Positions 1-12,974 of a DNA stretch of 64,000 bases are shown here, piece by piece. How positions within the stretch are numbered: the stretch's first letter is position 1; each line of letters opens with the position of its first letter. Under the pieces are notes generated by a model. The model was given only the letters and a program-made list of their open reading frames with translations, was not told where the DNA came from and did no database searches. The position numbers and the translations under genes were made by a program. The DNA is from Nematostella vectensis (Eukaryota; Cnidaria; Anthozoa; Actiniaria; Edwardsiidae). The stretch covers positions 4,732,703-4,796,702 of the forward strand of contig NC_064037.1 of the NCBI RefSeq assembly GCF_932526225.1, given 5' to 3'.

Positions 1-1450
1 ACCATCTGGTCTATTCTGATCTTCTTTGCTCTACTTTTCTCCTTTTCCTCAGCTTTTTTCTCCTCTTCTACTACCGCCTTTAAAAAAAATTGTCCACAGG
101 CTAACAGTCCTGTCTTTCTTATAGCGCGCAAGCTGTTACCACGCATGCGCGGAAGGTCTCGAGTGCCGCACATTCTCTGCCAATTGGCCAATACCTCGAC
201 ACCAAAGATGCGTCATCAAGCCGACCCAGGCCCCAACAACCGAGCCAGGATCCGGGGATTTCGAGTGAATATCCAAGAATGCAGTACGGGCCCTTCATTA
301 GATTGTTTCCTTACAATTCATTGGATGAAATAATATGGTGAACAGTTGGAACGGTTGGAAGGGTCTTAACCATTTAGAATGGTCTTAAATAAAAATGTCA
401 TAAAACACTATCCGTTTTATGAATCATATAACATTGTGACTGCCTGATCAAAATGTTTATTGATGATTCGAGATCTATGTACTGGTGGATACTGTTGGCT
501 GTTGGGTAATATCGGGTTTTGAGTGAGGCGCCACACACCCCTACCCCCTTCGCAAGATCAACTAGTAAGGGATCCCTCTGGTATGTAGACAAATCCGACA
601 ATAAACGTCCCGTGGAGATACTGCAAAGGCAACAAAAAAATCCTTTTTTGTTTTTTCGGGGGTGGCCAGATTTTTATCAGAGAACTCACTTCCCTCCTCA
701 CTCTTCCTCCCCCTCCCCCCCCCCCCCCCCCCGGAAAAATTAGGTCCACTTTTTCGAAGAATTTCGAACCCCCCCCCCCCCCCCCCCAAGAAAAATCCTG
801 GGTACGGGCCTGTATTGTACGTCAAATAAGTGACTAACTCAAATTACCCAGCCACCATTTAACTAGCAGCTATAAAATATGTTTATAGGATCGAAACACT
901 TTTTGTTGAGAATATTGCCAAGACATTATAGAAAAAAAAAATACAAAAAACAGAAACAGACAGCTCTTACTCATTTTGATGCAAAACACGCTTCAAACCT
1001 TTTAAGCTTTAAAAGTGTTAAAACTTTTAAGCTTTTAAGTGTTAAAACACTTGCTCGGTTCCCAGGGGTGGCCAGAGCGGAGAGAGTAGCGAATAGAGTA
1101 CGACTGTATTTCATTTTTGTTTTGCGGTAAGAAATGTGAATGTGTACGCTGCATTATTTTATACAAATGGCGGCAAAACTTGTAAAACAGTAGCTCTCAT
1201 CAGTGTCTAGCATAATCTTGCTACCGAATTAGCTAGCTGGTTTTTGTCTAGTATAATTTCCTGCTAAGTTCACAGTATATTGGGTTCACAAACCAGACTT
1301 CCGCGTCATCGAAAGACCGTTAAACCTGGTTTTGTTCTTACGATGCCGTTGTGTGATTGAAAACGGATAAAGTCTCAAAGACTATTTCGGGCTTGTTGAA
1401 ATCGTCGTCGTTGACGCCGATGAGTGTAGCAACCGACCAGTAACACAGTC
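1..1450. other. Intergenic / 3' flank, no gene seen
   Basis: I see no convincing coding exon here. The stretch holds two long C runs (715-732 and 769-787) and a short A/T-rich direct repeat around TTTTAAGC at 1000-1046. A minus-strand AATAAA (TTTATT on the plus strand, 456-461) lies about 1 kb beyond the stop codon of the cysteine-rich gene at 1451. Whether it is that gene's polyadenylation signal is unknown. Confidence 0.5.
715..787. repeat. Two poly-C tracts
   Basis: Runs of about 18 C (715-732) and 19 C (769-787) are separated by unique sequence. Similar C runs occur near 13300, 52260 and 62500. They read as proline or glycine in translation and create spurious open frames. Confidence 0.85.
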
Positions 1451-2753
1451 TCAAGCGTGCCTTGTAGGGTGTTGGCGACTACGATGATGGTGATGACGAC
1501 GATTGCGACTCGTGTGGTATTTCACACCTTGAATTTGGAGCGAACGACGCAACGGCAGGCGGGATCTGTACTTGCGCACGCATTCATTTTCTTCGCATTT
1601 CAAGGCCGCTGACTCGCATGGACAGTCGTCGTCTGTTTGACACCTTTTTTTGTGGACGCCTGGACACTGCAAACAAAGGAATAAAATATCAGAAAATACT
1701 ATGAAGATTAGGTTTCAGGAATATACGATCCTCAACCCAAATTCTAGTCCTCAACTGATAAGGCCATATTGAATGAGTGATAAAAAAAAATTGAAATCCC
1801 GGGAACCACCCCCTCCCCTCCCCCCTCGACCTCCAATCTCAATCTCCGGGTCTCAAAGCAACCCGAAATAGAAATATTCGTAATATCATCCCTTTTCCGC
1901 GGTCCCTACCCTCACTCATTTTAGTACAGTCTTACCGGAAGTAGACTCGTAAGAAACGAAATCGTCATCTTGCTGCACCTCCCCCGTGGGGAGCAGATGT
2001 AAAGCCCAGGGTACCCCCCTGAGGTACACTTGCAGTCGCGATGAGATCCACAGGGAGACCGATGGATTTCTGAGCACTGAAACAAAAAGACAGCGAGCAG
2101 TTGTGGGTGATTCGCTAGGGTATGGTGTCCTTTTATGCGCTAAACAGACAAAGGATAATATCATGTCCTTTCATACAAAGTAAAATAGAATTTTGGTTTA
2201 ATGATGATATATATAGAAATGAAGATATCCTAAAAATATGTGATGATTGCGACTATTGATGTTGATAATGATCAAGTAAAGAGGATATAATGATTGGTGA
2301 AGACGATGATGGTGTTGGTGATGATGATGCTTGTCATGATGGTGATTACGACTAATAGCGGCGACTATGATGTTGATACAGTAATAATGACAAATGTCGT
2401 TTGAGTTTTGATAATTATTCTAATAAATGAAAAGATGATCAGGTTATATAGATCAAATATGATGCTGCTGATGATGACGGTGATGATGCTGATATGGTGA
2501 TGTCGATATGATGATGAATATGATGATGATGGTGATACTCATGAAGGTGATGCTGATGGTTATGATTATGATGGCAAAAATATTGCTGATGACGGTGATG
2601 ATAATGATGCCAGTGATGATACTAATGGTGATGCACATAAATTGAGTTTGCCTGTCTGCTCACCTCAGGTATGTATGCGCGCGTTAGAATAGCGCACTCA
2701 CAGGCTTTGAGCCATACAAATGAAAAAAGACACACGACTCCTAGACTTGTCAT
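1451..2753 (-). CDS. Secreted two-domain cysteine-rich protein, paralogue 1
   Basis: Unrecognised gene, three coding exons: 2664-2753, 1936-2076 and 1451-1666; 447 nt, 148 aa. Exon 1 (30 codons) starts at ATG 2753 and encodes a signal peptide with a hydrophobic core near residues 5-16. It follows an acceptor at 2755 and ends GAG|gtgagc. Exon 2 follows tttcag and ends at gtaaga; its cysteine spacing is C-x7-C-x5-C-x-C-x10-C-x5-C. Exon 3 follows tttgcag and has C-x7-C-x5-C-x-C-x6-C-x4-C, then a basic tail with four consecutive histidines and a TGA stop. All junctions are phase 0, so each module is a self-contained exon. The spacing loosely resembles small disulfide-knot domains, but function is unknown: structural, antimicrobial, signalling and venom roles are all open. 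The gene lies downstream of, and on the same strand as, its paralogue at 5659-7622. Confidence 0.75.
2200..2640. repeat. GAT/TGA-rich simple sequence in intron
   Basis: An imperfect trinucleotide-rich stretch (ATG, GAT, TGA) fills most of the intron between the signal-peptide exon and first cysteine exon of the gene at 1451-2753. The isoleucine/histidine-rich open frame through it is a by-product. Confidence 0.8.
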
Positions 2754-3310
2754 CACTAGAAGAGAAGATAGGAAATCTGACAAGGCAATGAGATCCAATC
2801 AGTGGAAGGATCACCCAGCGAGATACCGTACGCGCACAAGAGCGCCTTTAATGCAAACGTAACCAGAATCAACGTGTATAAGACTAGGCAGTTTCTCTAT
2901 CTTTTCGACAAACCAAACCGACATCTATAAAACATTAACAAAACAATAATATCAAACATTAATAACGGAACTATTAGTGTTATATTGCGAGAAAGATGGC
3001 TAATGAAGTCAAGCAGATGTGGCATCTGCATTTTACAGATGCTGCAGAAAACGATAACAGAATAAGTTTGGGATTTGAGCAAGCTGGTTGTGTACATGGT
3101 CAACGTAGGTTACTCTGTTGTCGGTAGGATTTTTTTTGTACGGTTCAGAAAAAAAGACTTTTCCCCCTTATTTGCACTATTAACAAAACACTTTACTTGC
3201 AGTGGCATTTTGGTAGGGCTCGGGTTGACACCAAATCGATATAGTGCTAAAAAACCTCGCTAGCAAAGCATCAAGGAAGAGATTATATTTCCAGATACAA
3301 GTATCCTTAC

Positions 3311-3364
3311 CTCAGAATTCGCAGTGGTTCCCAGAAGCCGAAGAAAAAAGTTGTGCTTTTTATA
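3311..3364 (-). promoter_or_regulatory. TATA promoter and 5' non-coding exon of paralogue 1
   Basis: On the minus strand TATAAAAA (3357-3364) is followed about 45 nt later by CTGAG|gtaagg, a good 5' splice site with its last exonic base at 3311. A start near 3330-3335 would give a short 5' UTR exon that splices to the acceptor just upstream of the ATG exon (2755). The arrangement matches that of the neighbouring paralogue. The start site is inferred. Confidence 0.5.
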
Positions 3365-5658
3365 TCGAGGTACTTGGCAACTTGGCGTACCCACTACTCA
3401 GCACAATTACTTAAAGTCACAATGACACCGTTCTTTTTGTTAAAAACCATCAGATCGTTCCAGAACATCAGCATCAAACAAACAAACGATTGCAATACTT
3501 GAGGAAACACTCAACGGTGTGATTATCAGTGCACCTCTTTCTCGTTATCTTGAAGAACACTTGATCTCTGCTATGGCGATTGTCGCCTAGCAACCCTGTC
3601 TTTTTTATTCAAACAATGCAAAATTTGACAACCTTCCTGTATGGTGACTTGTGTGGAATTCTAATAAAAATGGCAAGCATTTTGATTGAGTTCAGTTCCA
3701 GACGACGGAAGATTCCAGAGGTAAGCCAGGGTAAAACCTGTACGCCTCTTTACCCCCTTAGCTCGGCAAGTGTCTTTTTATGAGTAATGTAGAGTGCCCT
3801 CTTCAAATATATATGGCCGGAAGCAAATGGCTGCCATGACAAACGAGGGACAACAAGACTCAACAAGACGCAATTCAGACACTATTTAGCGGCCAAAAAC
3901 ACAGGAAAATGATTGAAGCCGATTTCCAAATATGGTATGCAAATCCCCTTTAAAGGCAAAAAAAAAAAAACACGGAAAAAAATCGAATGACAGCTTTTAA
4001 AACAAATATGTGCATATGTTTGATATACACATCATTGTTTATGTTAGCCCCACTACCCCCTCCTATGGATGTGAGGATATAGGGGGTGCTTGGATTTCTT
4101 TCATTCCCTTGCCAAGTTATCCCATACTTTCTCTTAGATTTTGCTGGGGGGGATAAAAATAACGTCCCGCATAATTTCTTGATTGATTGTATCTCGTCCA
4201 CCTTTAACCTCGCGACTAGCTGCTAAGTGATGAGATGATTATTTTAGTAAAAGCACTTATGATAGCAGTGCTTTAAGGAATAGAGTTTTCACGCAAGCTA
4301 TACGATCCAATAACACCTTGTAGCAATCGTTAGGCCCCGCCTCCAATTCCATTCTGAGTTATTCTGGGTGTGGTGAGGGAAGGCGGGGTGGGGTGTAAGT
4401 GTGTCTGACTTTTCGGTGTTCTGATTCTTTTCGGTATGCAGGATTCGTCTCTAAAATAAACGATAATTTTTAAAGCGTACGAAAGCCCCATATTGATAAC
4501 ACATTGCTTTCAGCAGACTTCAATAAGGTCGTATAATTCTCACTGTCTTTCAATGTCAGTTTCTTAAAGAGATATCACACAAATAAGAATGGATGAAGCT
4601 TTGTCTCTTTTTGCATAATGGTGCATAACCCATGGTCGGCGGAACCGGAGGGGGATCGTTTACGATCATAAAGCCAGCCATAGACATTCATGGCTGTAAA
4701 CTTGCTAGGTTTGTATGCATTATATTATATTTCACAGTGGAATTTTTTTGGTTTCTTGTGCCATCTGTGACACAAGATATATTCCCCGCTTATCCGCCGT
4801 TTTTGGTATAAGCGCGCACCAAGGCACTGATCGCCTTCCCCCCACGCGTGGCGCGTACCCCATCACAAGCTAATTGGTCTATTTATAACACTCGGCGCTT
4901 GCTACAACCGAGTATTTATCCCTAGATTAGGCACGTATCTCCCGCATGGTTATGATTATCTCTAGATTTGAGTTTCGCGGTCACGTCCACATCTCTTGAA
5001 GTCTTTATTTGCTAAAAAAAACTTTGAACGTGAATAACATACCACTTCGACTACATAACACTGACAACTAGTACTCAACGCTAACTCGAGCTAGCTTTGA
5101 GTTCCCGTGGTTGTGTTTTGTTTTTTTCATGCTCAACATGTTTTGGGTCTCGTTTCAGGGTAGGGGTTCAATTCGATTTGGATTAAGTTTCCAACGCAAT
5201 ATGGACTGCGGACAAGACGTTCAGTAAGAACGATGAATTCTGAATCTTCTTCGTATGTGAACATAATGATAATAATAATAACACAGAAAAATTGCCAGTG
5301 ACCAAAAAATATAGTTGTCAACTAAAAATTGTTAGTGTAGATGGGGCTTTAAGCTCAGGTGGTGAGGACGAAAAGAATTTTTTTAAAGAATAATTCAAAA
5401 TATGGATTTCCTGTTGAGATAAGCAACACCATAGAGCAAAACCCTTCTTATAAACAGCACGTAATGTAATTACCAAATCCCAAAACCAGTGGGTGACAAG
5501 TATAACTTGATGTAATTAACTTCAATTTGAGCTCAAAATATTCTTTTATCTATATAGGCGGCCGAATATAAATAAGACTATTTCCTTGCGGTGGGATATA
5601 GTATTTACAATGTAGGAAATGCAATAAATTAAACAGTCATCATCGTCGCGGTTGGAAT
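3365..5658. other. Intergenic between the two cysteine-rich paralogues
   Basis: No exon of either paralogue and no recognisable gene was seen. A few short A runs and small open frames occur; none has splice support or a family resemblance. Confidence 0.5.
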
Positions 5659-7622
5659 CTAGTCGCTGCTCTTGCTGAATGGGAATTGGAATGTTTTCTT
5701 CGCACGAACACACTCTCCGTTTTCGCATATATATTTGGCTTGTGTGCAAACGCATTCTGAGTTGGAGCTACAGCGGCGCTTGAACACATCCGGACACTGA
5801 AAGACAAAAACATCAAATAAATGTACGAGAGTCATAGACTATCTAAGCTACCTTTTAATGGAAATTTGACACATTTGAATGGATATTTGAAAGCAATTAA
5901 AAGACCATTACTTGATATGTTTTTTTCTGTGGTAAGTCAGGAAAGAACAGGTACAGAATCTGCGGAAATAACGCCCTGTATGGACCATCTCATCCAGATT
6001 AAAAAATAACGAACTCCGTTTGTCGACACATCAATGAAAAGTAACATTAACGAGAAATAAAAAATACAAAACCTATGAGGATCCTTCAATAGTATTGGTA
6101 TACGGCCTATACAGTATACGGCCTTGCATTTTCATACGTGTTTAAAAATTAAGTGCAATTCTAAGGAGATCAACAGGGTTAACGGCTCTTGGACACTGAC
6201 AATTAAGCAGCCGTCAATGGGTCTATTTTCTATCCTTTAACGAAGATATTACCCAAGGGCAAGCTTCACTCAAGTGCTTGTTGTGAATGTACGGGATTCT
6301 TTGAGCGGGTGCACTCACCGCTTGTTTTCTCATAAGATAGTCAGCAAAAGTCATATGGTCGCACTGCTTTTCAGTATTGCAGATTATGGGCATTCTGTTG
6401 TTTTCTCCTGAGCAGCAACATTCCTCGTCTATCACGCAAGGGTTTTTCAGGATCCGAGAGCACGCCGCTGGCCGCTATTGAAAAAAACCGCACACATTAA
6501 TTACTAAGTACTTAATTTTCCGCCTTATTAGATGTGAAATGGGCCTACTCGAAGCGTCATGTCATGTTTTTCCGTCATGTCGATATTGACTATATCCCAG
6601 GGTTAACAATTTGTTTGTGGGTAGGTCCTGATTAAATACGTTATCAACAGCAGAAAGCAGAAGACGACAAAAGCGTTGCGTCATGTCGCGGTCGCCATCT
6701 TGTTTTGTTTGGCGGCGCGCGACTTATGGGAGGGGGGGGGGCCTACGTTTCTTATTTTGTATTTCTTTTAAAACATTAATTAAATACCTTTATTTATTTT
6801 GCCGGTGACAAAAACATATTGACTTCCATGGCAACGAAGTGTGTCACATGTCATGGCTCAACGGGAAATAGTACAAAACAACAAGAAAAAGAAGCGCAAA
6901 TCAAAGAAACATGTCCGTTTATGTTCTCAAAAGAAGGGAAATCCAATTTTAGCAAATAAGGTAAAAAAAGGAAAAACGGAGGAAGCTATTTGCGTAATCT
7001 TTTCTTTTCATATTACAACAAAGTATTACTTTCACCATTTCTTACTTTAGAATATACGTATTCCAAATAAAGAATAAATTTTTGCCATAGTTGTAAGGTT
7101 CATCGAATGAAACCAACCAAAGAAAGGACGTTTAAAACTGTCTTATTAGCAGGCCCTATGGGGCACAGGCCCTATGGGGCACAACCACTCCTTGACGTTT
7201 GACTTTTGCAAGAAAATAGTTCTTTGTTGTCGGAAGTCCGATACATTCGGGACAATATTTGATCTAAATTATATCAGTTACTCGCCGATGGAAAAGAATA
7301 CTTCGTGTGACTCAGTATTAAGTGGGAGTGAAAGATGGCGGTGTGTTTGCCCTTCTTTAACATTGCTGGCCCAGCTGTTTGAACACCGTGTTGGGAAGTG
7401 CGGTAAAGTACTTCGCCAGTAAACCGGGCGTAGCGGTGTATGCTAACTGATGTAAATGTATAGTGAAGACAAATATTCCTTTTTCCAAATGAATCTGGTT
7501 TGACTGGAGCGCAATTGATTAACTCTTTATTATACGCCTCATACCTTTAGGAGAACTTGCGAAGATGCTATGGTGTACAGAGTGGCTACTAAGAAGAGTA
7601 GACATACTGTTGAGCCACTCAT
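5659..7622 (-). CDS. Secreted two-domain cysteine-rich protein, paralogue 2
   Basis: Unrecognised gene, three coding exons: 7545-7622, 6319-6474 and 5659-5796; 372 nt, 123 aa. Exon 1 (26 codons) encodes a signal peptide starting MSGSTVCLLFLV, preceded by 16 nt of 5' UTR and an acceptor (tttttttag, exon from 7638), and ends AAG|gtatga. Exon 2 follows caatag and ends at gtgagt; it carries seven cysteines, C-x7-C-x5-C-C-C-x10-C-x5-C. Exon 3 follows tttcag, has C-x7-C-x5-C-x-C-x6-C-x4-C with the same opening Cys-Pro and Cys-Val ending as paralogue 1, and stops at TAG 5661-5659. All junctions are phase 0. The shared architecture and cysteine spacing identify it as a paralogue of the gene at 1451-2753 despite low identity between cysteines. 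A Lys-Arg pair at the exon 1/2 junction could be a processing site. Function is unknown. Confidence 0.78.
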
Positions 7623-8761
7623 GCTTCTTGGATATCAGCTAAAAAAACTGGAGCAGAAATAAAAGTTAATCACAAAGTAACTCTCGCAGCCACCATGTCT
7701 CGTGTCATTTTCTGAGATTGAATATAAGAAGTCTAGATTTGTGCGCTTTCAAGAGTATCCTAATACAGGGTTTTTTTAGGAGATAAAGTCAGTGTCTGTT
7801 AGAGAAACTGTCTGTGTCTGTTAGAGAACTCTAAGAGTTCACCGCACATTACCTATGTGGGTATAGCGCGGGGGAGGTTGTATAAAAGCGGTGAGCACTG
7901 ACCACCGCGCGCTAGACCTCTTGCTCAACGCTTGCCCACTGGCCTTCAAGACCACGCGACAAATGCGGATACATTTCAGCGCGTGTCTCTGCTGTTGTGA
8001 TTGGCAGAAGTTTGACATATCTAATCGGCAATGGAATCTAATCGGATACATCTAGAACCGTTTGCGCAAGGAAACATTACTTAGAACGAGGGTTTCTGTG
8101 GCTTCAGTTTAAAAAAAAAGTCTTTAAAGTCGCATATCCGCCTCGCATAACAAAACAAGTTTTTAAGGGTTATCAACCCAAGGTAAACTACTTCAACTTT
8201 CGGTCCGCCATTGTCCCATGTATTAGTCCAAGAAGGACGAGTGGTGTATTCAGGAAGGAGAATTGTTTTACGATGTCTCATGTATATGCGAAGATGTCTG
8301 AGTTGTCGCCGCGGTGTCATCATAGTGGACATCCATGTCATTAATCGTACTGTTATCAGACTGATGTTTGCGCGCAAAAGCCTACAGGCAGCTTTGTCAC
8401 CAAGAAAGATAGTCAGCTGTGCTGTTCAAACATCGACGAACCAATCAATGAACCAGGTTTAGACTGAATTAAAGCGAAAGAGTAATTTTGTAAATTTATA
8501 GCAACAAAAGTAAATATATCTATTGCAATCTGTGAAAATGTTTACACCCGTTTATCCCATTTTACAAAAAAAAAGGGAAAAAGATAAAAATGAGAGCAAG
8601 AGTGAATTAACATTAAAAAAACATTAGTTTAAGACACTAAACAATCGTTGTTTTATATCACAATATAGATATAATAATCTTCTGCGCGCGTAAATCTAAA
8701 ATAGTATCTCAGCGAGTACTAAAGGAAATGTATAGTCTTACTAGTCAATATACTTACTTAC

Positions 8762-8920
8762 GCGGAAGAAAAGTGAATTTAGAGCTACAAGGGTTTTAGC
8801 TTTCCTTCGGAGCAAGCGCAGCTCAAAACAACCTTCCCTATCCTTGTGTTCAACCCTTACACCCCTGGATGATCGCCGACTTTCGATGAACTACCGCGTC
8901 GTGCGCTCGGCCTTTTATGA
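8762..8920 (-). promoter_or_regulatory. Putative promoter and 5' non-coding exon of paralogue 2
   Basis: On the minus strand a TATA-like CATAAAAG (within 8911-8920) lies about 150 nt before TTCCGC|gtaagtaag, a near-consensus donor whose last exonic base is 8762. A non-coding first exon of roughly 125 nt could splice to the acceptor at 7638. This is inferred from the parallel with the module at 3311-3364. Confidence 0.4.
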
Positions 8921-10240
8921 GGGCATTACGATAACAAGCCATTGTAAAACGTATTGATCACGGAATGCCTGTAATCCAAGGCGGCCAAAAGGCTGTGGTC
9001 CGCGTCTAGAAGGAATCCTCGCTCTATCATTACTCTAGATGAGATAGACTGATCTTAAAAGATCCCCTTTTTGGAAACACTCCGTTCAACCTCGCGCACA
9101 CTAAGGCTGAGAATCATGCGATTGAGTTAAGTTGAACAGCGTTGGACAGTTCACCTGGACCTGGCAATGTGGGAGAAATGTACAAAAAGGATCGTTTAAT
9201 CACAACAACGCTAAGAAATACGGCAAAGCTCAGCAGGCTAAGGCCGAAAAATTCGCGCTATTCGGAGAGCGATCATAATCGACAGCGGCGTTATCCCACC
9301 CCTCAAGCGAAACTACTCGGTGGCAATTTTCGCTTTTTGAAAAGCGACCGAAAAGTACGTTTAGACTTAAAACAAACATGATCACAAATTTCGGACCATT
9401 GAAAAATCAAGGAATATTCAGAATTAAAGAGGGCTAGAATAACAACAAAGAGGATTACAAGAAAGAATAAAAAAATCGTTAATGATTTCAATATCGGTGT
9501 CTAGTCCTAGAATTCTTGTTTTTTTTTTCACCACGGGGTTGAATTTTTGTGGGAATGCTAAAATTTACCCGACAAAAACAACTTTAATTAAAGCCCAAAA
9601 TAGAAAACAGATTAAGTTACTCAAAACAACAGCCTTTCTTGCTGTCGCTATTGCTTTGATAAAAACATATTCCCATATAACGCAAATAAATCTGCAAACT
9701 AATAATGAACTAAATACTAAATGCCGATGACTAGGTCATCCCGCAATCGTAGAAATCGGCTAAATCGACCCACTCTTTACTTACACAAGGCCATCGCAAA
9801 TGACACAAAGATCTTAAAAATATGCTATATTTGTGTATTTTAGGCTGGATTCGGGGGTTTCTTTTGCTTTACCGTACTAAACATAACGAGAAACGCGTAT
9901 CTTTAGCGTTTAGATCAATCCATCAGAGGTCAGTTATAGGGGGTTGGGCAGATTGTCACAAGTCTGCGGCTATTTGCGTAGGAAGTGGTCATTTTTACCG
10001 CGTGTTTCAGAGATATTCATAAACAAGTGAACTGGAACATTGTCCATTTCTCTGGAACGCAGATAGTCATATTTCCTTCCGGGTTAGAAATCAGATATAT
10101 GACACTATGCAAGCACGAGGTCGTCCCGAGGCGAAATCATAAAAAATATGGCGGAAAGAGCTCGTTTGTAGAAGTTCGAAGGTCTACCGCCTTAAACTCG
10201 GCGGCAAAAGCACAACATTTTCCATTTTCCGAGTATTGCA
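8921..10240. other. Non-coding, nothing recognised
   Basis: No supported exon. A hydrophobic minus-strand frame near 9303-9491 lacks an ATG and splice support, and a plus-strand ATG frame at 9822 has no family resemblance. Confidence 0.45.
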
Positions 10241-10790
10241 ATAGGTATGAAACTGGTAACTTTAGAATGTCATTATTATTTCCAATAAATAACCCATAGG
10301 TATGAAACTGGTGACTTTAGAATGTCATTATTACTTCAAATAAATAACCCATAGGTATGAAACTGGTGACTTTAGAATGACATTATTACTTCAAATAAAT
10401 AACCCATAGGTATGAAACTGGTGACTTTAGAATGTCATTATTACTTCCAATAAATAACCCATAGGTATGAAACTGGTGACTTTAGAATGTCATTATTACT
10501 TCCAATAAATAACCCATAGGTATGAAACCGGTGACTTTAGAATGTCATTATTATTTCCAATAAATAACCCATAGGTATAAAACTGGTGACTTTAGAATGT
10601 CATTATTATTTCCAATAAATAACCCATAGGTATAAAACTGGTGACTTTAGAATGTCATTATTATTTCCAATAAATAACCCATAGGTATGAAACTGGTGAC
10701 TTTAGAATGTCATTATTATTTCCAACAAATAACCCATAGGTATGAAACTGGTGACTTTAGAATGTCATTATTATTTCCAATAAATAACCC
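10241..10790. repeat. 55-bp tandem array, 10 copies
   Basis: Units begin ATAGGTATGAAACTGGTGAC at 10241, 10296, 10351 and then every 55 bp to 10736. Copies differ at only a few positions, such as TACTTCAAA versus TATTTCCAA. There are no unique spacers, so this is a satellite-type array and not CRISPR. It lies in gene-free sequence. Confidence 0.97.
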
Positions 10791-12974
10791 ATGCCTAGTA
10801 ATCATAAAGACAAAAAAAATAATAATTACATTGAAAATAAATGAAAAAAACTTTCCATTTATGAAATCTATTGGAAGTCTATTAGAAAAGCGTCTAATTT
10901 ATATAAATTTCAGTACGCAAGCTTAATAAAACAAAGATTTACGGGTATCTATAGCCGTATTTATTATAAAATTGAGATGGATGAAAAGAAAGAGTAAAAG
11001 GACGGCAAAGTTTCTGAGAAAAAATGTCGAACAACCACACTGGCTGTTAAACAAAATACGGCAGGAAAGCAGGGTAAAATGTAATTCCCCTCTCCGTTAG
11101 ATATCAAATTGACGGTTTCTTACGCCATTAAAAAAAACTGAAGTGTGGACGAGGATCTCGCGCTTTCTCTCTTTGAACGCTAAGCATTCAGGTCCGGTGG
11201 GGAACGGCGTGCGCAAAGACCCCTGGGTCTCCGATCGAGCAGCATGAGCACGAAATATAATTAACTACGCAATATAAACCATAAAAATCCTTTAAATTTA
11301 AACCAACAGGATTCCCCTTCCCAATGTTATTGTCAAGAACCACCTTCCCCCCTCCCTCCTCTCTAGGTGTGTCAAGAATGTCAAGTAAGCAGGAAAAGCG
11401 TGATGGTACAGCATGGTACAACGATAACCATAGGGTTTCCAGCCGTTTTAAAAAAAAACCAACAAAGAACGAATTTCAAGAAAAGACGAAATCCCCCCAC
11501 ACCCTCCCCCACCTGGAGCATCAATTCGCCAGGTAGTCTGCCTTCCTAACTGCTCGGCTTTTTGTACTGTACTTAATTGATCTTATCATCAGCATTGATT
11601 CCTGCTTTACGGACTATTAATGACAAGACGAGCAAAAGAATTACCTTATCTGCTAATAAACACATTTTGGTTAAGTAGCACTTATATTCACGTCATCGAA
11701 CCAGCACCATATACCTACCCTCACGACGGGTAGCAGCAGGTAGGAAATGTTTTATCAGACGCAGAAGAGCTGACGCCGCGATGAAACCGCAAGAAAAACG
11801 ACCGAAAATAGCGAGAAAACCGCACAAAAAGCGGCGCTTTAAAAACGAACGATTATAACAAGTCAAAACCGAACGATAAACAAATCGTATCTGAGAAAAA
11901 TGCCTATGGTTTAAATCATACCACCGCCAGAGTAAGTTAACAATTGTTTAGTTGTAATTTCGCGGTTTTAGATACTGCTATTTATCCGAGAATGGCGAGT
12001 TCTGACGAGTAACTTATTAATAATATAAAGCCGCTTTCTAAATTTCCTCCCTTTTAAGTTAAGCAAGCTTGAAAGTTTATCCACAGAGCTTCCTGAATCT
12101 TGCTGTATTTGTAATTATAGGCAAGCCTTTTCTTCGAAACATGGCCAGCACCGACTTTTTAAAGGAAACAAACAAACTTTACACCACTAACGGAACCGCT
12201 TTTAGCATCAACATTTCTAAGTAGTTGGAAATCTAGCGATAGAACGCTTCTATTTCCTGTTCTTAATCCCAACGAGAGACTCAATCTGTTATGAAAACGT
12301 AATGTAAATATTACGGGAAAACCCATCGGCGTCAAGATTTTCCGGTTTCCTTGCTACTAAGAATAAACCGAATTTCTCCTTTTCCCGATGACCAAGTTCA
12401 ATTGAAAACAAACTCACCCACTATAAGCCTTTTTTACAACTCGTTTTGAATGCCCAAGTCGTTTAATTTCATAGGCTTCGATAAGATAACAATTTAATTC
12501 CAATAAACGAGTCGCTAGATGATCAACACCCCACGCATACATTAGAGGCGACGCCTCTAATGTAATTTGGGGGCGGGCGAAATCTTTGTTCTTGTTTGCT
12601 AGAATGTGTGCTTAATACATGTGTGCTTAATACATCAACCAGGGTAACCTCCTTCTCGCCCACAAGAAAAAAAATATATTGTGGGAGTTGTACGTGTAAA
12701 AACATACACTCTATGGCGGAAGGGAGGGAGGATTTGATATTGATTATTGGAACCACGTTTATTTGCTTTTGAGAAATGAAGGGAGTAGCGATGTGCCTTT
12801 GTGGTGGTGGGTTGGAGGTGGAGGGGGGGGGGGGGATAGCGTGGCTCTACCTTCAAAATTTTAGGCATAAACAGTAATATTCGCTAACATGTTTATGGTG
12901 GATATTTTAGAAAAGGTTGGGTAAAAAAAATTAAATTTAAGAATAATGAGGATGTTATCCCCAAAAACACGCGC
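10791..12974. other. Non-coding, nothing recognised
   Basis: AT-rich sequence without a supported exon, RNA gene or element boundary. Confidence 0.45.

Noticed and set aside
558-825. Minus-strand glycine-rich frames
   Set aside because: They are produced by the two poly-C tracts.
7870-7890. Plus-strand TATAAAAGCGG as a promoter of a divergent gene
   Set aside because: No exon with splice sites or coding potential follows it on the plus strand.
8081-8462. Overlapping plus and minus frames, one with several cysteines
   Set aside because: The plus frame starts with TTG, cysteine spacing does not match the local family, and no exon boundaries with matching phase were found.
9303-9491. Minus-strand hydrophobic frame resembling a signal peptide
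   Set aside because: It begins with TTG, has no in-frame ATG and no matching splice sites; the sequence is AT-rich, which favours hydrophobic codons.
10241-10790. Regular array that could suggest CRISPR
   Set aside because: Units are identical along their whole 55 bp with no unique spacers, and the genome is animal.
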